Source: Paraphoma chrysanthemicola
Taxonomy: Eukaryota > Ascomycota > Dothideomycetes > Pleosporales > Phaeosphaeriaceae
Direction of reading: 5' to 3'
Assembly (NCBI GenBank): GCA_020744225.1
Contig: JAGMWG010000009.1
Span: 124,001-188,000, forward strand
Length of the DNA: 64,000 nt
Below, piece by piece: positions 9,807-20,593 of the stretch (position 1 is its first letter; every line of letters starts with the position of its first letter). The position numbers and the translations under genes were made by a program. The notes below the pieces were generated by a model. It was not told the origin of the DNA. It searched no databases and was given only the letters and a program-made list of their open reading frames with translations.

Positions 9807-10802
9807 CTTGATCAGCTCGATATGAGGAAGAGGGGTCGCAGGCAGGGGATATGGGATTAGAATGCCACGATACAACAGCCTGAGAGCCGTTACCATGTAT
9901 AGAATATTACGTGCAGTCACCTTATACTAACTAGACTAATCTGAAGGGGCATTTGAAACCCGCGACAGTATATTCACGTGCTTTTATCAAGCATAATCAG
10001 TGAGCCTATCAAGCTCGGCTAGTTTGTTGACATGGATGCAGAAGTGTGAGTTGCACTGTTTTCATTTCTTTAGACATCAGCACGTGGATTATGAAATTGA
10101 GTAAACATTAAGCTTTCCTCACCGTAGCGCAACTACTAGGACGATGCATGGCTGGCTGCATGCATTACCCGTCAAACGACCTTAGGTGCCGTTGAATGTG
10201 ACATCTATCTAGGTAGGTCTTAGCAGGCTCACATGCGCGTGAGCCCTTCCTCCTACAACCCTTATAGATGTTTACAACAACGTCATCTGCCCATTGGAGA
10301 ATTACCTCTCAAAGGCTTCGTTCAATAAACGTCATCATCTTCGCTCATAGTGCAATTCTCCTGTTCTTCCAATTCTCCTGTTCTTCCAACACTGCTGAAC
10401 TGTGTTTTTCAACATACCCGAGTTACTTTTGAATCTTTGAAGCACATCATATAGCTTGTAAGTAAGCTACAAAAATATCGTGCATCCATATACAATACAC
10501 ATTGTTAGACCCGGAGTGAGGAAGACACAAATTTGGTCCCAGTGCCAGGAAGTAAGGCTTGCCTCCAGTGCGGCGCCAAAAACGTTTCATTTTCGAAAAG
10601 CACCTTGTAATGCTCGATCTCAGTCAGCTTAGATGCGGATATGTGTATCCTGGTACATGCCAGGGCTTGCGGCTGAGGCTAGGCTACAACTGAGTGAGCA
10701 CTCGTTTGTTGCCTAGCGCAGATCCACTCCAGGTACTTACCTCGAACGTCAGCTACACTATGGTACAACATCTTTGTTTCAATCGCGAACTTTACGCCAA
10801 AC
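9807..10802. other. intergenic, no gene seen
   Basis: About 1 kb of AT-rich spacer between copies 4 and 5. Apart from a small direct repeat at 10353-10386 I see nothing of note. Confidence 0.55.
10353..10386. repeat. 17-bp tandem duplication
   Basis: Two adjacent perfect copies of a 17-bp unit (CAATTCTCCTGTTCTTC), pyrimidine-rich, about 420 bp upstream of copy 5. Confidence 0.85.
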
Positions 10803-11606
10803 ATGTCTGCCGACATGCGATCTCAAGCGCACTTCCGTTTTCTCGATCTACCTTGCGAGCTCCGGCTCATGGTGTACGAGTGGCTCAAAGTCATGAATAC
10901 TGTGTACCGCTTTCAGGATGCGGTCGTCGCTAAACAAACAATCAGGGACGACAGGACGAAAGGCGACACCCAGAACGTTCCGCCAATGGAAAATGATTGT
11001 GGGATTCACGATTTCAGAGGGGTTTTGCAAGCCAGTACATCGCTGCCGCCTGTCGCGGTGATTTTGCCTTGTTTTTCGACCTGTATCATCCAGACTTGCA
11101 AGATCATCCACCGGGAGGCAACTCCAGTCATCGCCACAAAGCTTTCCCAACTAGAACAAGAGCCGGTGAGAGTTATGGTCGACCTTGCGATGTTGCAAGA
11201 AGATTCCATCGAACCTATCAAAGCACTCAGGCTTATATCGGAGCTGTGCATGCCCCTACTGCAGCACACATCCCGAGTCCGGCAGGCCCCTACCGAGGAA
11301 CCGCACATTGTCTTCACACTTATTAATGGTAGCCAAAGCAATATTGAGCATGTGCGATTAGCCGCTACAGTCCTCATCGCAATTTTTGAGGTTGCGCACC
11401 GGGAAGGCGCATTCTGTACCGTTCTCTGCGAAGAAATGTCACCCCTACCCCAGTTCAGAACGTATGCAGCAATTCTTGCTACCATGAGGAACCATCCGGA
11501 AAGTCCTTTGTCTGACGATCAAGAGTTGGAGACATATCTGCGACTTAGGGAGCTCAACGAGAAGGAGTGGGCTGAGCATCGGGCATTTTGGGAGTGTTGG
11601 CTCTGA
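10803..11606 (+). CDS. F-box/2EXR-like family protein, copy 5
   Basis: Intronless 267-residue paralogue with F-R-F-L-D-L-P-C-E-L-R-L-M-V-Y-E at residues 12-27. A longer linker of about 70 residues precedes I-I-Q-T-C-K-I-I-H-R-E-A-T-P-V-I-A-T-K-L-S-Q. The T-Y-L-R-L-R-E-L-N-E-K-E-W segment near the C-terminus pairs it with copy 4, as does I-A-x-K-L-S-Q earlier. It lacks copy 4's hydrophobic tail. The ATG at 10803 is the first before the signature. Same strand and neighbouring position suggest tandem duplication with copy 4. Function unknown. Confidence 0.8.
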   Translation: MSADMRSQAHFRFLDLPCELRLMVYEWLKVMNTVYRFQDAVVAKQTIRDDRTKGDTQNVPPMENDCGIHDFRGVLQASTSLPPVAVILPCFSTCIIQTCKIIHREATPVIATKLSQLEQEPVRVMVDLAMLQEDSIEPIKALRLISELCMPLLQHTSRVRQAPTEEPHIVFTLINGSQSNIEHVRLAATVLIAIFEVAHREGAFCTVLCEEMSPLPQFRTYAAILATMRNHPESPLSDDQELETYLRLRELNEKEWAEHRAFWECWL

Positions 11607-12161
11607 GTTGACCGCCACTGAGTGCGGTAAGATTCGTTCCCATACTATTCAGGGCAGAGAGCTTACTGATTTCGCAAAGCCAGAACCAGTTGCAAAATTG
11701 TTCAAGGACATCACGGAGTATCATTAGCACGACCCAATATTCCAGAACCAGATAGAGGCTATAAATAGTATGAACTGGAGTGGAAATGGCAGTAGCATCT
11801 CAATTGGGGCCGAGGGAGAAGAACATTTGCGCACTATGCTGTCAAAAAAAGATGATGAATGAAGTGTTTCTAAGTGAAAATTGTGTGGCACATTCTTCAT
11901 CGAATTAGCGGCGCCAGAGAAATAACGAGAAAATGACATGTCGTGAGGGTCAGAGTGAGAGTAAGAAGCGCCAAATCACTCCGCGAACACGAGCATTTGC
12001 GCGCTTGCCTGTTTCGACCACGCTAGTGTCGAAGACCATGTAAATACCCTCTGCTCTTACACTGCACCCCCAACCTTCCCCTCTCTCTTCTGCCCCGTTA
12101 AATCGACCACTCTTGTTTGCAATAATTTCTCAGAACAGCACTGCTCACCATACAAGTAACT
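11607..12161. other. intergenic, no gene seen
   Basis: Spacer between copies 5 and 6; the final 100 bases are C/T-rich as in fungal core promoters. Confidence 0.6.
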
Positions 12162-12849
12162 ATGCCCCCCAAACCCTTCCGCTTCCTAGATCTTCCCACC
12201 GAGCTCCGTTGCATGGTGTACGACGAGCTCACTGCTTCAGAATTCCGCCCCACGCTGCCCTCCATGTCTTACAAGAATGCACAGAAGAACAAGGAGCCAG
12301 GTATCGTATCAGTCCGTTCAGGTCTACCTGTGTCTCTGCTTGCAACATGCAAGTTCATTAACCACGAGGTAACGCCTTGGTTTAATAAGGAGCTTGAGAG
12401 AATGAAAGGGGAACCAATACGTCTCGAGGCTGCCCCTAATGTACCTACATCATTCAATTTTTTTTCGCTTCCTGCTAGATCACGCTGATAATACCGAACA
12501 TGGGAAACTAACATCGGATTACTTCGGCCGCAAGGTACAATCGCTCCACGACACGGCAGCAAGCAATGCCCACCGCATCGATCTTGAAATACGTATGGCG
12601 GGAAACTTGAATGATCAGGTCAATGGACCGATGAGAGAAATGTGGCATGCCCTCTACGAGTTTGTCTTAGGGTTCGACTCTACAATCGTGTTCAAGGGAC
12701 GAGTCACACAGGACTCGACGGCTGAAGCGAGATATGAGTGGGAAGAGCTCCGAGATGATGCATATGATATGACGACTGACACGCGGCAGTTGTTGCGGTG
12801 TGAGGAGATGGACGATGATGAGATTGCTGGGTCGGTGTCGCATGGTTGA
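12162..12849 (+). pseudogene. F-box/2EXR-like family, copy 6 (frameshift and internal deletion)
   Basis: The N-terminal half reads in one frame from the ATG at 12162: F-R-F-L-D-L-P-T-E-L-R-C-M-V-Y-D, then L-L-A-T-C-K-F-I-N-H-E-V. That frame ends at a stop just after a run of eight T at 12459-12466. The C-terminal half continues in another frame, entering at F-L-L-D-H-A-D-N-T, which aligns with the L-L-L-D-H-A block of copy 3, and runs to 12849. About 50 residues present between these blocks in the paralogues are missing. Either the copy is broken by a deletion plus a one-base shift in the T run, or a 38-nt GT...AG segment (12442-12479) is spliced, which is shorter than any other intron in the window. 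Confidence 0.6.
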
Positions 12850-13759
12850 GCTGGTGCATTTGAGGTTATAGGACAAATAGAAAGGACTTGTTAGATGTTG
12901 CTGGACGAACATGTCTATTCACCTGGTAGAACTGCATGAATACTTTGAAATTCTTATACAAAGCATGCGACGAACCTGGCTGTCTCCCACTGATCCGCAA
13001 TCCAGAGCGGTCGTCTGCTATTCCTGTGCGATGCTATACCCGGTTCCGATGCTGCTGAACGTGGCTCTGCCATGCATCCTGCAGCGCCCTGCAGCTCCCA
13101 TACCTCGGGCGCATGCCGGCAGGCGATATCGCACATATGTAGACGACACCGGGTAGGCGCGTTAGTGATGTGGCGATGATATCGAGGTACTACCAACAGC
13201 TGTCAAGATCGTGATAGGCGTTTGCTTGGGATGGAAGGGAATGGAACGAGGAAACGTAGCTCGGTGTAACGGTCTGCGGGATACAAGGAGCGGAGACAAC
13301 GTGAGGGACAGCGGGTGTGATGTGAAGAGAATCTTGGTGGGCTTGTTGCACGGTAACTGAAGCTAGTCGTGGAATTTGTCAATGCTAAAGACCCTTAGTG
13401 TACGACTTTACTGATAAGCACTAAAATTTTCCCTGATACACGAAGCACACCCCTGCCAGAACATCTGAGGGGTACCTTGTCTTTGAACACAACTTTATCT
13501 ACACGTTAAGATCTCTGTTTCTAGATAGTGATGTTGTAGTGCAGGTACTTGTAACTATTTGAAACAATCCGCGACTGTAAGTTACACTTGCATTGTCACC
13601 TTCACGATGTATAGAGCACTGTGGTGATTGTGTAGTTTGCGCTTACCTACTCATCTCGCACTTCTCGAAAAAATGCAAATGATGAGCACTTAGGGAGGCA
13701 AGAGTACCTGAATTGGACCACCATAAGATTGACAACGCGAAAACTACTTCTGCTCCAAT
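12850..13759. other. intergenic with one dispersed repeat copy
   Basis: No gene supported. The stretch contains repeat copy A (13017-13116). Short frames at 12911-13196 overlap that repeat and show no domain. Confidence 0.55.
13017..13116 (+). repeat. dispersed 100-bp repeat, copy A
   Basis: This 100-bp segment aligns without gaps to 17442-17541. By eye 86 of 100 positions match and 13 of the 14 differences are transitions. The central 28 bases are identical. No coding or terminal-repeat structure is visible, so I cannot say which element it comes from. Confidence 0.8.
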
Positions 13760-15274
13760 TCAGGCAATGGGCGCGTTCAGGTCAATCGGATTTGCCCTTC
13801 TATAATCTTCGTCATCATTATTCCCACTCAACGCCGCGCCCTTATTCTCAGGACCAAGACTCACCACGAGAGCCAGGACTGCGAACACACATGCGGCGAA
13901 GATACATATGACAATGCCATAGTCGTACGCAGCCGTCCCATCCCTTGATGGAAGCGGATATCTCTCCCCAATTGCGGTCTCAATGGAATTCGAAGCCGAA
14001 CTCACAAGGATTCCAAGGTGATATGAAGTACCGACAATGAAGGTTCGGAAAGCGGATGGGGAGAGTTCGATGAGGTGTATTGGGACGACCCCAAACGCGC
14101 CTTGAACCATGAATTGTAGAAAAAACGCTGCAGCGTAAAGACCAGAATCCGAGGAATGGGTATAAGGATAGAGAAGTGCGCCTCCGAAGATGCACATGGC
14201 GATTATGGCGAGGCGTCTGCCGAAGATCTGGCTCGAATATCCAATTAGAGTTCCCCCTACAATGCCTCCAATGTTCGCAGTGACCTGGATGCGGGTGATC
14301 CCACTAGAGTCGAACCCATACTTTTTCTGGAGCATTAGAGGATAGATATCCTGAGTGCCATGCGTCTGCATATAAGTCAGCGAAAATTCAGTCTTGAAAA
14401 TCACTGCATCGCGAAGTCTTACCGTGAAACTGAAAATCGCCATCATTAATACCATATAGGAGAGTCTTCTCCAATACTTTTTTAATATGAAGAAGACCTC
14501 TTCCAACGCTTCTTGAAAGGTCTTGCTGACCTCCCCCGGCCCTTTTGTGCTTTGGTACGCTCGCGTTTCTTCCATGTAATATCTAATAATGATGAGCAGG
14601 ACCGGAGGAACCGCACCAAACCAGAATAAAACTCTCCATCCGTATCGGGTTTTCTCGTCAAAGGCCTTCCAAAACACGATGGCGAGAAGGTAGCCCAAAG
14701 GATAGCCGTTTTGGTACATGCCGGAGAAAAGCCCTCTGGCCGGATCTGGGATGTCCTCCAACGCCGTTGCCGCAGCATTGCCATATATGCCGCCCATCGC
14801 GAATCCAAAAAGGGATCTAACCGCTAAAAACTGTCGATAAGTCTGGCAGAATCCTGTAGCGAGCTCGAATATAATAAGGAGAATGTTGTTGATGATGAAA
14901 GGCCATCGTCTGCCGTAGCGGTCGGCCGCTAAGCCGAAAATCGCAGCGCCAAACGGCCGAAACATGAGTGTGAGTGTGACTCCTACAGATATCTGCTTAT
15001 ATGTCCTAGAAAACTCTCGGGAGAGCTCAGAATAGGTAATCGTTGCCGTGTGGAAGTCGAATGCGTCCCATGTCCAAGAGAACACGCCAACCTGTGGAGG
15101 TATATTAGGTTCTGGCACACCCATTCATATTGATATGCTTACCAGGAAGTATCCCCACTGACGTCCGTCGAGTGTCCTGAAGAATAGCTTGAAGAGGTTA
15201 TCTCGGCTGCTTCGATACTTTGGCACTTGAAACAATGACCCCCAACGGTCCTGGATATAACTCAAAATTTTCAT
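13760..15274 (-). CDS. Jen1-type MFS monocarboxylate transporter
   Basis: Exons 15274-15143, 15091-14423 and 14365-13760 give a 468-residue, 12-helix MFS protein. After splicing the first intron the protein reads G-Y-F-L-V-G-V-F-S-W-T-W-D-A-F-D-F-H-T, the Jen family first helix. The G-L-A-A-D-R-Y-G-R-R-W motif A and M-G-G-I-Y-G-N-A-A-A-T-A-L-E-D follow. Removing the second, frame-preserving 57-nt intron (GTAAGA, CTGAC, GCAG) restores T-H-G-T-Q-D-I-Y-P, the core of the Jen1 signature. These proteins import lactate, pyruvate and related acids with protons across the plasma membrane. It is divergent from the orphan gene at 15688 with a 413-bp shared upstream region. Confident for family, less so for substrate. 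Confidence 0.88.
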
Positions 15275-15687
15275 GCTGGTGGAGAATGGAGCAATTGATC
15301 AGGGTGAGGAGTGTTCAGCCTTCTCTTTATTATGATGGAGCTGCACAACATCCTCGGGCCATGCCTATTTTGCTTTGACTTTGCCTTGTTTTTGGTGGCT
15401 CACCGCATTAGGATGTGCATATAAAAACGCGACACATGATTGCCTTGAAAGGTGGACGCGACTGGTCTGCTTGCCTATGGCGTGCACACTAGTCAGGGAG
15501 CAGAAGGCTGAGCGTGGGGAAGTCCCAATTGGAGGACTGGTCACAAATATTGTGGCTGCAGCTGTCGTGTTGTTAAGCGAGATGGCGAGGCTCAGCTGGT
15601 GGGCGGAGCTCTCTTGTCTGCGCAGTCTTGAGCTCCCGCGGGATTTCAGACGTTCGCTCCCTTTGCCGCTTCGCTCGAATCGAGAGG
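15275..15687. promoter_or_regulatory. divergent intergenic region
   Basis: 413 bp between the starts of the Jen-type transporter and the orphan gene; it must hold both promoters. Frames inside it on both strands are shadows of each other and have no support. Confidence 0.5.
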
Positions 15688-17064
15688 ATGCCGCCAAAAT
15701 TACATTTTGCGTTCTTAGGACCCCACAACAGCTATTTAGCTAGTGTGACATGGGACGTTGATGAGTCCTCAAAAGTACTTCAGTATGTTTTAGTGCCGTC
15801 GGTATTTGCCATTGAAACACTGACTCGGCTTCATCTAGCCATGGTTTACCCCAAACCTGGATTGACAAATACCTCAAGCTTCCAAAAAACCATTATACCT
15901 CCAAAATTCGTGGCAACGACTGCTTAGCGTTCCTTGGACAACAAAGAAATGGTACTAAGAAGACCTGTACCGACAACTGTGAGAAGATGCTGGTTGAAAT
16001 AGAGGCACTGAGAGCGTTCGCAAAGCAAGCTCAGAACGATTCTAGCGAACTCGAACCTCTGCTCCTGAGCCTTGGTCCAAACCCAGGGTCATTCTTCGCT
16101 CATATTGGCAGTTTGAAACGTTATCGGTGGGCAAATTTACCTAAAGAACTGGAGAATATCATCCAAGAAGAGGTGGGTCGCAAGAAATACGGTACCATCC
16201 ATGATGTCGCAATGAATGCTGCAGGGGGATGGGTCATCCAGTTCGACGAAGGCAGGAGGTACCGAATGGGAGGTGACCTCCCACCACCGCTCATGAACGC
16301 ATTATCGATAGGCATGGGAAAGAAGACAAGACTAAGGGTATGTGCTGACCATTGTTAAAATCACGATTAAGCCATCATGTTTATACTAACTCGACCGGGT
16401 ACAGAATCTCTACCTCAACCATCAAAATAGAGATGACTATGTATTGATTTTTGCGGACGGTAGTGCGGATGTCGGCCTCCATCAGGGCTTTCACGACGAT
16501 ATGAGAACACTTATCGAAGCAACTTTTGCTCCAAACGCCTTTACATTCTTATCGAAGCCCTTCTCGAAGCCCAAAAAGGCCAAGATCAACTTCACAACCT
16601 CTTGCATGTGCACATCGGAAGAACAGAATCAAAGAAACGCGGCATACTATAATCAGCGCGGGCGGTTTCATCTCTCCCTCTCTCGTCCCGTACACGCACT
16701 GTCCTATATGACGGAAGCCTACCGACTCGACCTCGAGAATACAATATACAAAGAAGACTATTTCATGGCACGCGTGGCGGCGGAACCCTTCACACCATCC
16801 GCCGAAGACTTGATGCAACATGACACTGTGGTCCGCCACGAGCACGAATTTCGCAACAATAAAGCACGGTGGACTGAAGAGTTAGAGAAGCGGCAGAAAA
16901 AGTTGATTGCTCGGGCGCATCGAAATAATCCTCCATTGGAGTGGACCTACATAGAAGCCCCTCCGCAACCTATTGGCGGCGACGGACCGATTGAGCTACC
17001 CGATTTTTCAGGACCATATGAGCTCGAGAGCGTGAACAGCAGAAATACGTGGAGTTCAAGATAA
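15688..17064 (+). CDS. uncharacterised three-exon protein
   Basis: Exons 15688-15782, 15839-16337 and 16405-17064 give a 417-residue protein. Both introns have good signals (GTATGT; CTGAC or CTAAC branch; TAG/CAG) and the phases agree, which supports a real gene. The protein begins M-P-P-K-L-H-F-A-F-L-G-P. It has T-W-I-D-K-Y-L, a C-x-D-N-C pair, W-A-N-L-P-K-E-L-E-N-I-I-Q, A-G-G-W-V-I-Q-F-D-E-G-R-R-Y, and D-Y-V-L-I-F-A-D-G-S-A-D. A lysine- and glutamate-rich helix follows near residue 370. No signal peptide or membrane segment is visible. I do not recognise a named domain; the pattern is that of a lineage-restricted fungal protein. Confidence 0.78.
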
Positions 17065-17881
17065 TTCGCGAACTCGAGATACCCTATTTTGTATAAGCTA
17101 GATCAAACAGATTTGAATTGCCATTGTACAGCTACTCGGAGCGTTCTTAGATAAGAATCATAGCAGTAGAAGTAAGTAGAGGTAATTACTTCTATACACT
17201 AGAAACGAGAAACTATCACAGTCTAAAGAAGAGACTCCTAGTGGATGTATTCTGATATGACCGTGACAGAACACACGCGATGCTAAAAGGATAATTATAC
17301 TCTTGGATGCTGCGTTTTTCTTTACACAGTGATGGACGTTAGCTACAAATGTGAAAATTCATGTTACACCTACAATCACTGAGGAAGAGTGAATTTATGC
17401 GGTGAAGAAAATGGCATAAATTGCAAGAGACTAGCTAACTTACTATTCTTGTGCGATGCTCTACCCGGTTCCGATGCTGCTGAACGTGGTTCCGCCATGT
17501 GTTCTGCAGTGCCCTGCAGCTTCCATGCTTCGGATGCATGCAACAAATGACACCGTCGCGTGGGCTCTCCGCATTATTTCTCCCGTAACACCATCCGAAC
17601 ACTCGGCGGTTCGCGCAGGCATCTGAAGCACCGACCTGGCAAGCCAGCCGATTTTCAGCGTCGTGTGATCGGCTCGCGTGGCCTTCGCGCCTGAATCGAG
17701 GTCACGCGTTACCGCTTTCAAGCCATCCGAGGCGGCTGAGCAACGTCCAAGCTTCCTTCCCCAGGATCGTCGAGCGGCCGTTTAAGATGGCGGCGTCATC
17801 GTGCTCCGCTGCCGTCTGGCGTCCACTGCGATTGCACGCCAGACTTGCTACGTGACCTTCCTTTGCAGTGTCGTTCCAGCC
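17065..17881. other. intergenic with one dispersed repeat copy
   Basis: AT-rich to about 17440, then GC-rich. It carries repeat copy B (17442-17541) and the upstream region of the GH31 gene. No gene is supported. Confidence 0.55.
17442..17541 (+). repeat. dispersed 100-bp repeat, copy B
   Basis: Partner of 13017-13116, same orientation, about 4.4 kb apart. Most differences have T or A here where copy A has C or G. It lies at the boundary between AT-rich and GC-rich sequence. Confidence 0.8.
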
Positions 17882-20413
17882 ATGACGAAGCCTGCGCGCT
17901 ACGACTTCAAGACGCGCCATGTGGCGCATCCAGATGCCATTGTCGCGGGCGACAAGTACCGCTTCACCATCCTGACCGAGGGCCTGCTGCGCTTCGAATG
18001 GGCCGAGGATGGCAAGTTCGAGGACCGGGCGTCCACCTTCGCCATCAATCGCAAACTGGCGGTTCCCGACTTCTACGTCTGGGATCGCGGCCACGGCATC
18101 GAGATCGTCACGAAGCGCTTCCACGTCGTGTACGACAAGAAGAAGTTCAGTGCAGAGGGCTTCAAGATTCACCTCAAGGGCGCTGTGACGGGCACGTGGA
18201 CATATGGCGAAGAAGTGTCAAACCTGGGAGGCACCACACGCACGCTGGACGGAGCCAATGGCAGGACCAACCTTGGCCCAGGCGTCTTGTCAAGAGACGG
18301 AATGGCCGTCTTGGATGACACAGAATCGATGCTGTTCCAGGACAATGGCTGGATTGCCGGGCGCAAAAAGGGCGAGAGGAGCGACCAATACATCTTCATG
18401 TATGGCCGCGACTATCGCGAGGCTGTGCGCGCGTACTATGCCGTCTCGGGGAGCCAGCCTCTGCTGCCACGATATGCCATGGGCAACTGGTGGAGTCGCT
18501 ACCACGCATACGACGAGAAGGAGTACTTCGAGCTCCACGACCACTTCGACAAGGACGATGTGCCAATGAATGTGGCTGTGGTAGACATGGACTGGCATCT
18601 GGTGTGGAATCTCCCTGGTGGTATGAATGGCTGGACGGGATACACATGGAACAAAGACCTGTTCCCAGACCCAGACAAGTTCATGAAGAAGCTCCATGAT
18701 CGTGGAATGAAGATTACCCTCAATCTCCACCCAGCAGACGGTGTCAGACACCACGAAGAACAGTACGCAGAGGTGGCGAAATACGTCGGCGTAGACCCCG
18801 CCACGAAGCAAGGCATCAACTTCGACTGTACCGACAAGACTTTCATGGACGCGTACTTTGACATCGTACACCACCAGCACGAGCAGCGGGGCGTCGACTT
18901 CTGGTGGGTTGACTGGCAACAAGGCAACCAGTCCAAGATCCCAGGCGTCGACCCCCTCTGGGTACTCAACCACTTCCACTTCCTCGACAGCGGCCGCGGA
19001 TCCCAGCGCCCTCTGATTCTCTCCCGCTTCGGCGGCCCTGGCGCTCAACGCTACCAAATCGGATTCTCAGGCGACGCCATCATCACCTGGGACTCGCTAC
19101 ACTTCCAGCCCGAATTCACAGCCACCGCATCCAACATCGGATACGGCTGGTGGAGCAACGACATTGGCGGACACACACACGGATACAAAGACGACGAGCT
19201 TTACACGCGCTGGGTCCAGCTAGGTTGCTACTCCCCGATTCTCCGCTTACACTCCGACAACAACCCCTTCAATACGCGCGAACCATGGCGCTTCAACGAC
19301 GAAGCATGCAAAATCGTCGAAGACACACTCCGTTTCCGCCACCGCCTGATCCCATACTTGTACACTATGAACGCACGGTCCGCATCCGACGACGAACCAC
19401 TCATCCAGCCCATGTACTGGGACCACCCCGATGACGACGAAGCATATAACGTGCCCAATCAATTCCGGTTTGGTAGCGAAATCGTTGTTACTCCGATCAC
19501 ATCGCCCCGGGATAAGATTACGCGTCTAGGCGCAACGAAAGCATGGCTACCCAAGGGCAAGTTCGTCGACATATTCACTGGTATCGTGTATAATCGCAAG
19601 GGTGAATTGCAAATCCACCGCCCTCTGGACCTCATCCCCGTTCTTGCGAAGGAGGGATCAATCATCCCTCTGGACGGCGCATGGCGACCGAAATCCGGAT
19701 CACCGAACCCCGATAGTTTGGAAATCCTCGTCGTCGTTGGTGCAGATGGGTCGTTCACGCTAATCGAAGACGACGGTAACGGCACGCATGTTGACGATGG
19801 TGGCTTTGCCATGATCACTGACTCCGGGATGGAATCAGACTCAAGCGACGAGAATGTGAAATTCAGCTACACGCCCATCACATACAAGCAGTCGACAGGC
19901 GTCTTCAAAATCGGCCCCACGAGCCCAGACACCGGCGCCGTACCCAAGGAGCGCGACTTCAAAGTCCGCTTCATCGGCTACACAGCCAAGGCAAAAGAAG
20001 TATGCTGTCTAGAAATGAATCCAAAGAAGAAGAAACACGCAAAGGAAATCAAACACCATCTCTCCACAGAGTCAAACGGTACACTTATTTCTCTCGGCAA
20101 AATTCCGACAAACCACACCATTGTCATCGAGCTCAATTCCTCGTCTAAAACGGGATTGGGCGCGGGCTCGGGAGCGGGACCGCAGTTGGATGTCGTTGAT
20201 CCGACGCCCAGGATTCATGAGGTGATTGATCGCGCGTGCATAGATATGGATCGCAAGTGGGATACGTGGAATACGGTGAACAATAACGACCCCGTGTTGA
20301 ATAAGGTGCGGAATTTACAGGGTAAGGGCATGCCGAGTGAGTTGTTGGATGCGGTGTTGGAGCTGTTGTTGGCGGATCAGCGGTACAGTGGCGAGGGGGA
20401 GGAGGAGTGGTAG
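17882..20413 (+). CDS. GH31 family alpha-glycosidase
   Basis: Intronless, 843 residues from the ATG at 17882 (M-T-K-P-A-R-Y-D-F). The frame is open further upstream to 17801, but that part reads as leader. The GH31 barrel is clear: W-W-V-D-W with the likely nucleophile Asp at about residue 344, and F-S-G-D with the likely acid/base Asp at about residue 398. The flanking S-R-F-G-G-P-G-A-Q-R-Y and W-W-S-N-D-I-G-G-H-T-H-G blocks are typical too. An N-terminal beta-sandwich and C-terminal beta domains flank it. No signal peptide is visible, so an intracellular enzyme is likely. Family members release glucose or related sugars from alpha-linked glycans; the exact substrate cannot be read. It is long and intronless beside intron-rich neighbours. 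It is convergent with uS10m, with 180 bp between stops. Confidence 0.93.
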   Translation: MTKPARYDFKTRHVAHPDAIVAGDKYRFTILTEGLLRFEWAEDGKFEDRASTFAINRKLAVPDFYVWDRGHGIEIVTKRFHVVYDKKKFSAEGFKIHLKGAVTGTWTYGEEVSNLGGTTRTLDGANGRTNLGPGVLSRDGMAVLDDTESMLFQDNGWIAGRKKGERSDQYIFMYGRDYREAVRAYYAVSGSQPLLPRYAMGNWWSRYHAYDEKEYFELHDHFDKDDVPMNVAVVDMDWHLVWNLPGGMNGWTGYTWNKDLFPDPDKFMKKLHDRGMKITLNLHPADGVRHHEEQYAEVAKYVGVDPATKQGINFDCTDKTFMDAYFDIVHHQHEQRGVDFWWVDWQQGNQSKIPGVDPLWVLNHFHFLDSGRGSQRPLILSRFGGPGAQRYQIGFSGDAIITWDSLHFQPEFTATASNIGYGWWSNDIGGHTHGYKDDELYTRWVQLGCYSPILRLHSDNNPFNTREPWRFNDEACKIVEDTLRFRHRLIPYLYTMNARSASDDEPLIQPMYWDHPDDDEAYNVPNQFRFGSEIVVTPITSPRDKITRLGATKAWLPKGKFVDIFTGIVYNRKGELQIHRPLDLIPVLAKEGSIIPLDGAWRPKSGSPNPDSLEILVVVGADGSFTLIEDDGNGTHVDDGGFAMITDSGMESDSSDENVKFSYTPITYKQSTGVFKIGPTSPDTGAVPKERDFKVRFIGYTAKAKEVCCLEMNPKKKKHAKEIKHHLSTESNGTLISLGKIPTNHTIVIELNSSSKTGLGAGSGAGPQLDVVDPTPRIHEVIDRACIDMDRKWDTWNTVNNNDPVLNKVRNLQGKGMPSELLDAVLELLLADQRYSGEGEEEW

Positions 20414-20593
20414 GTAGATAGTGAGGGAGGGGGTTGTGAGCATGGCTTGCATGATATATATATTCAAAGGTGTATTTTCCTACTAGGACGGGAATGAATG
20501 CATGACTTTCATGATCTATACACATGTCATGCTTGTACATTTCAACACACAGTATCTGTACATTCTCCACCCCTCCATCGGGCTCTAATTTCT

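Noticed and set aside
18290..19057. 255-codon minus-strand frame inside the GH31 gene
   Set aside because: Lies fully within a confident GH31 coding sequence; valine-rich low-quality translation with no motif.
13760..20413. Jen-type transporter, orphan and GH31 as a metabolic cluster
   Set aside because: No shared pathway is evident, orientations differ and a repeat lies between; co-location alone is not enough.
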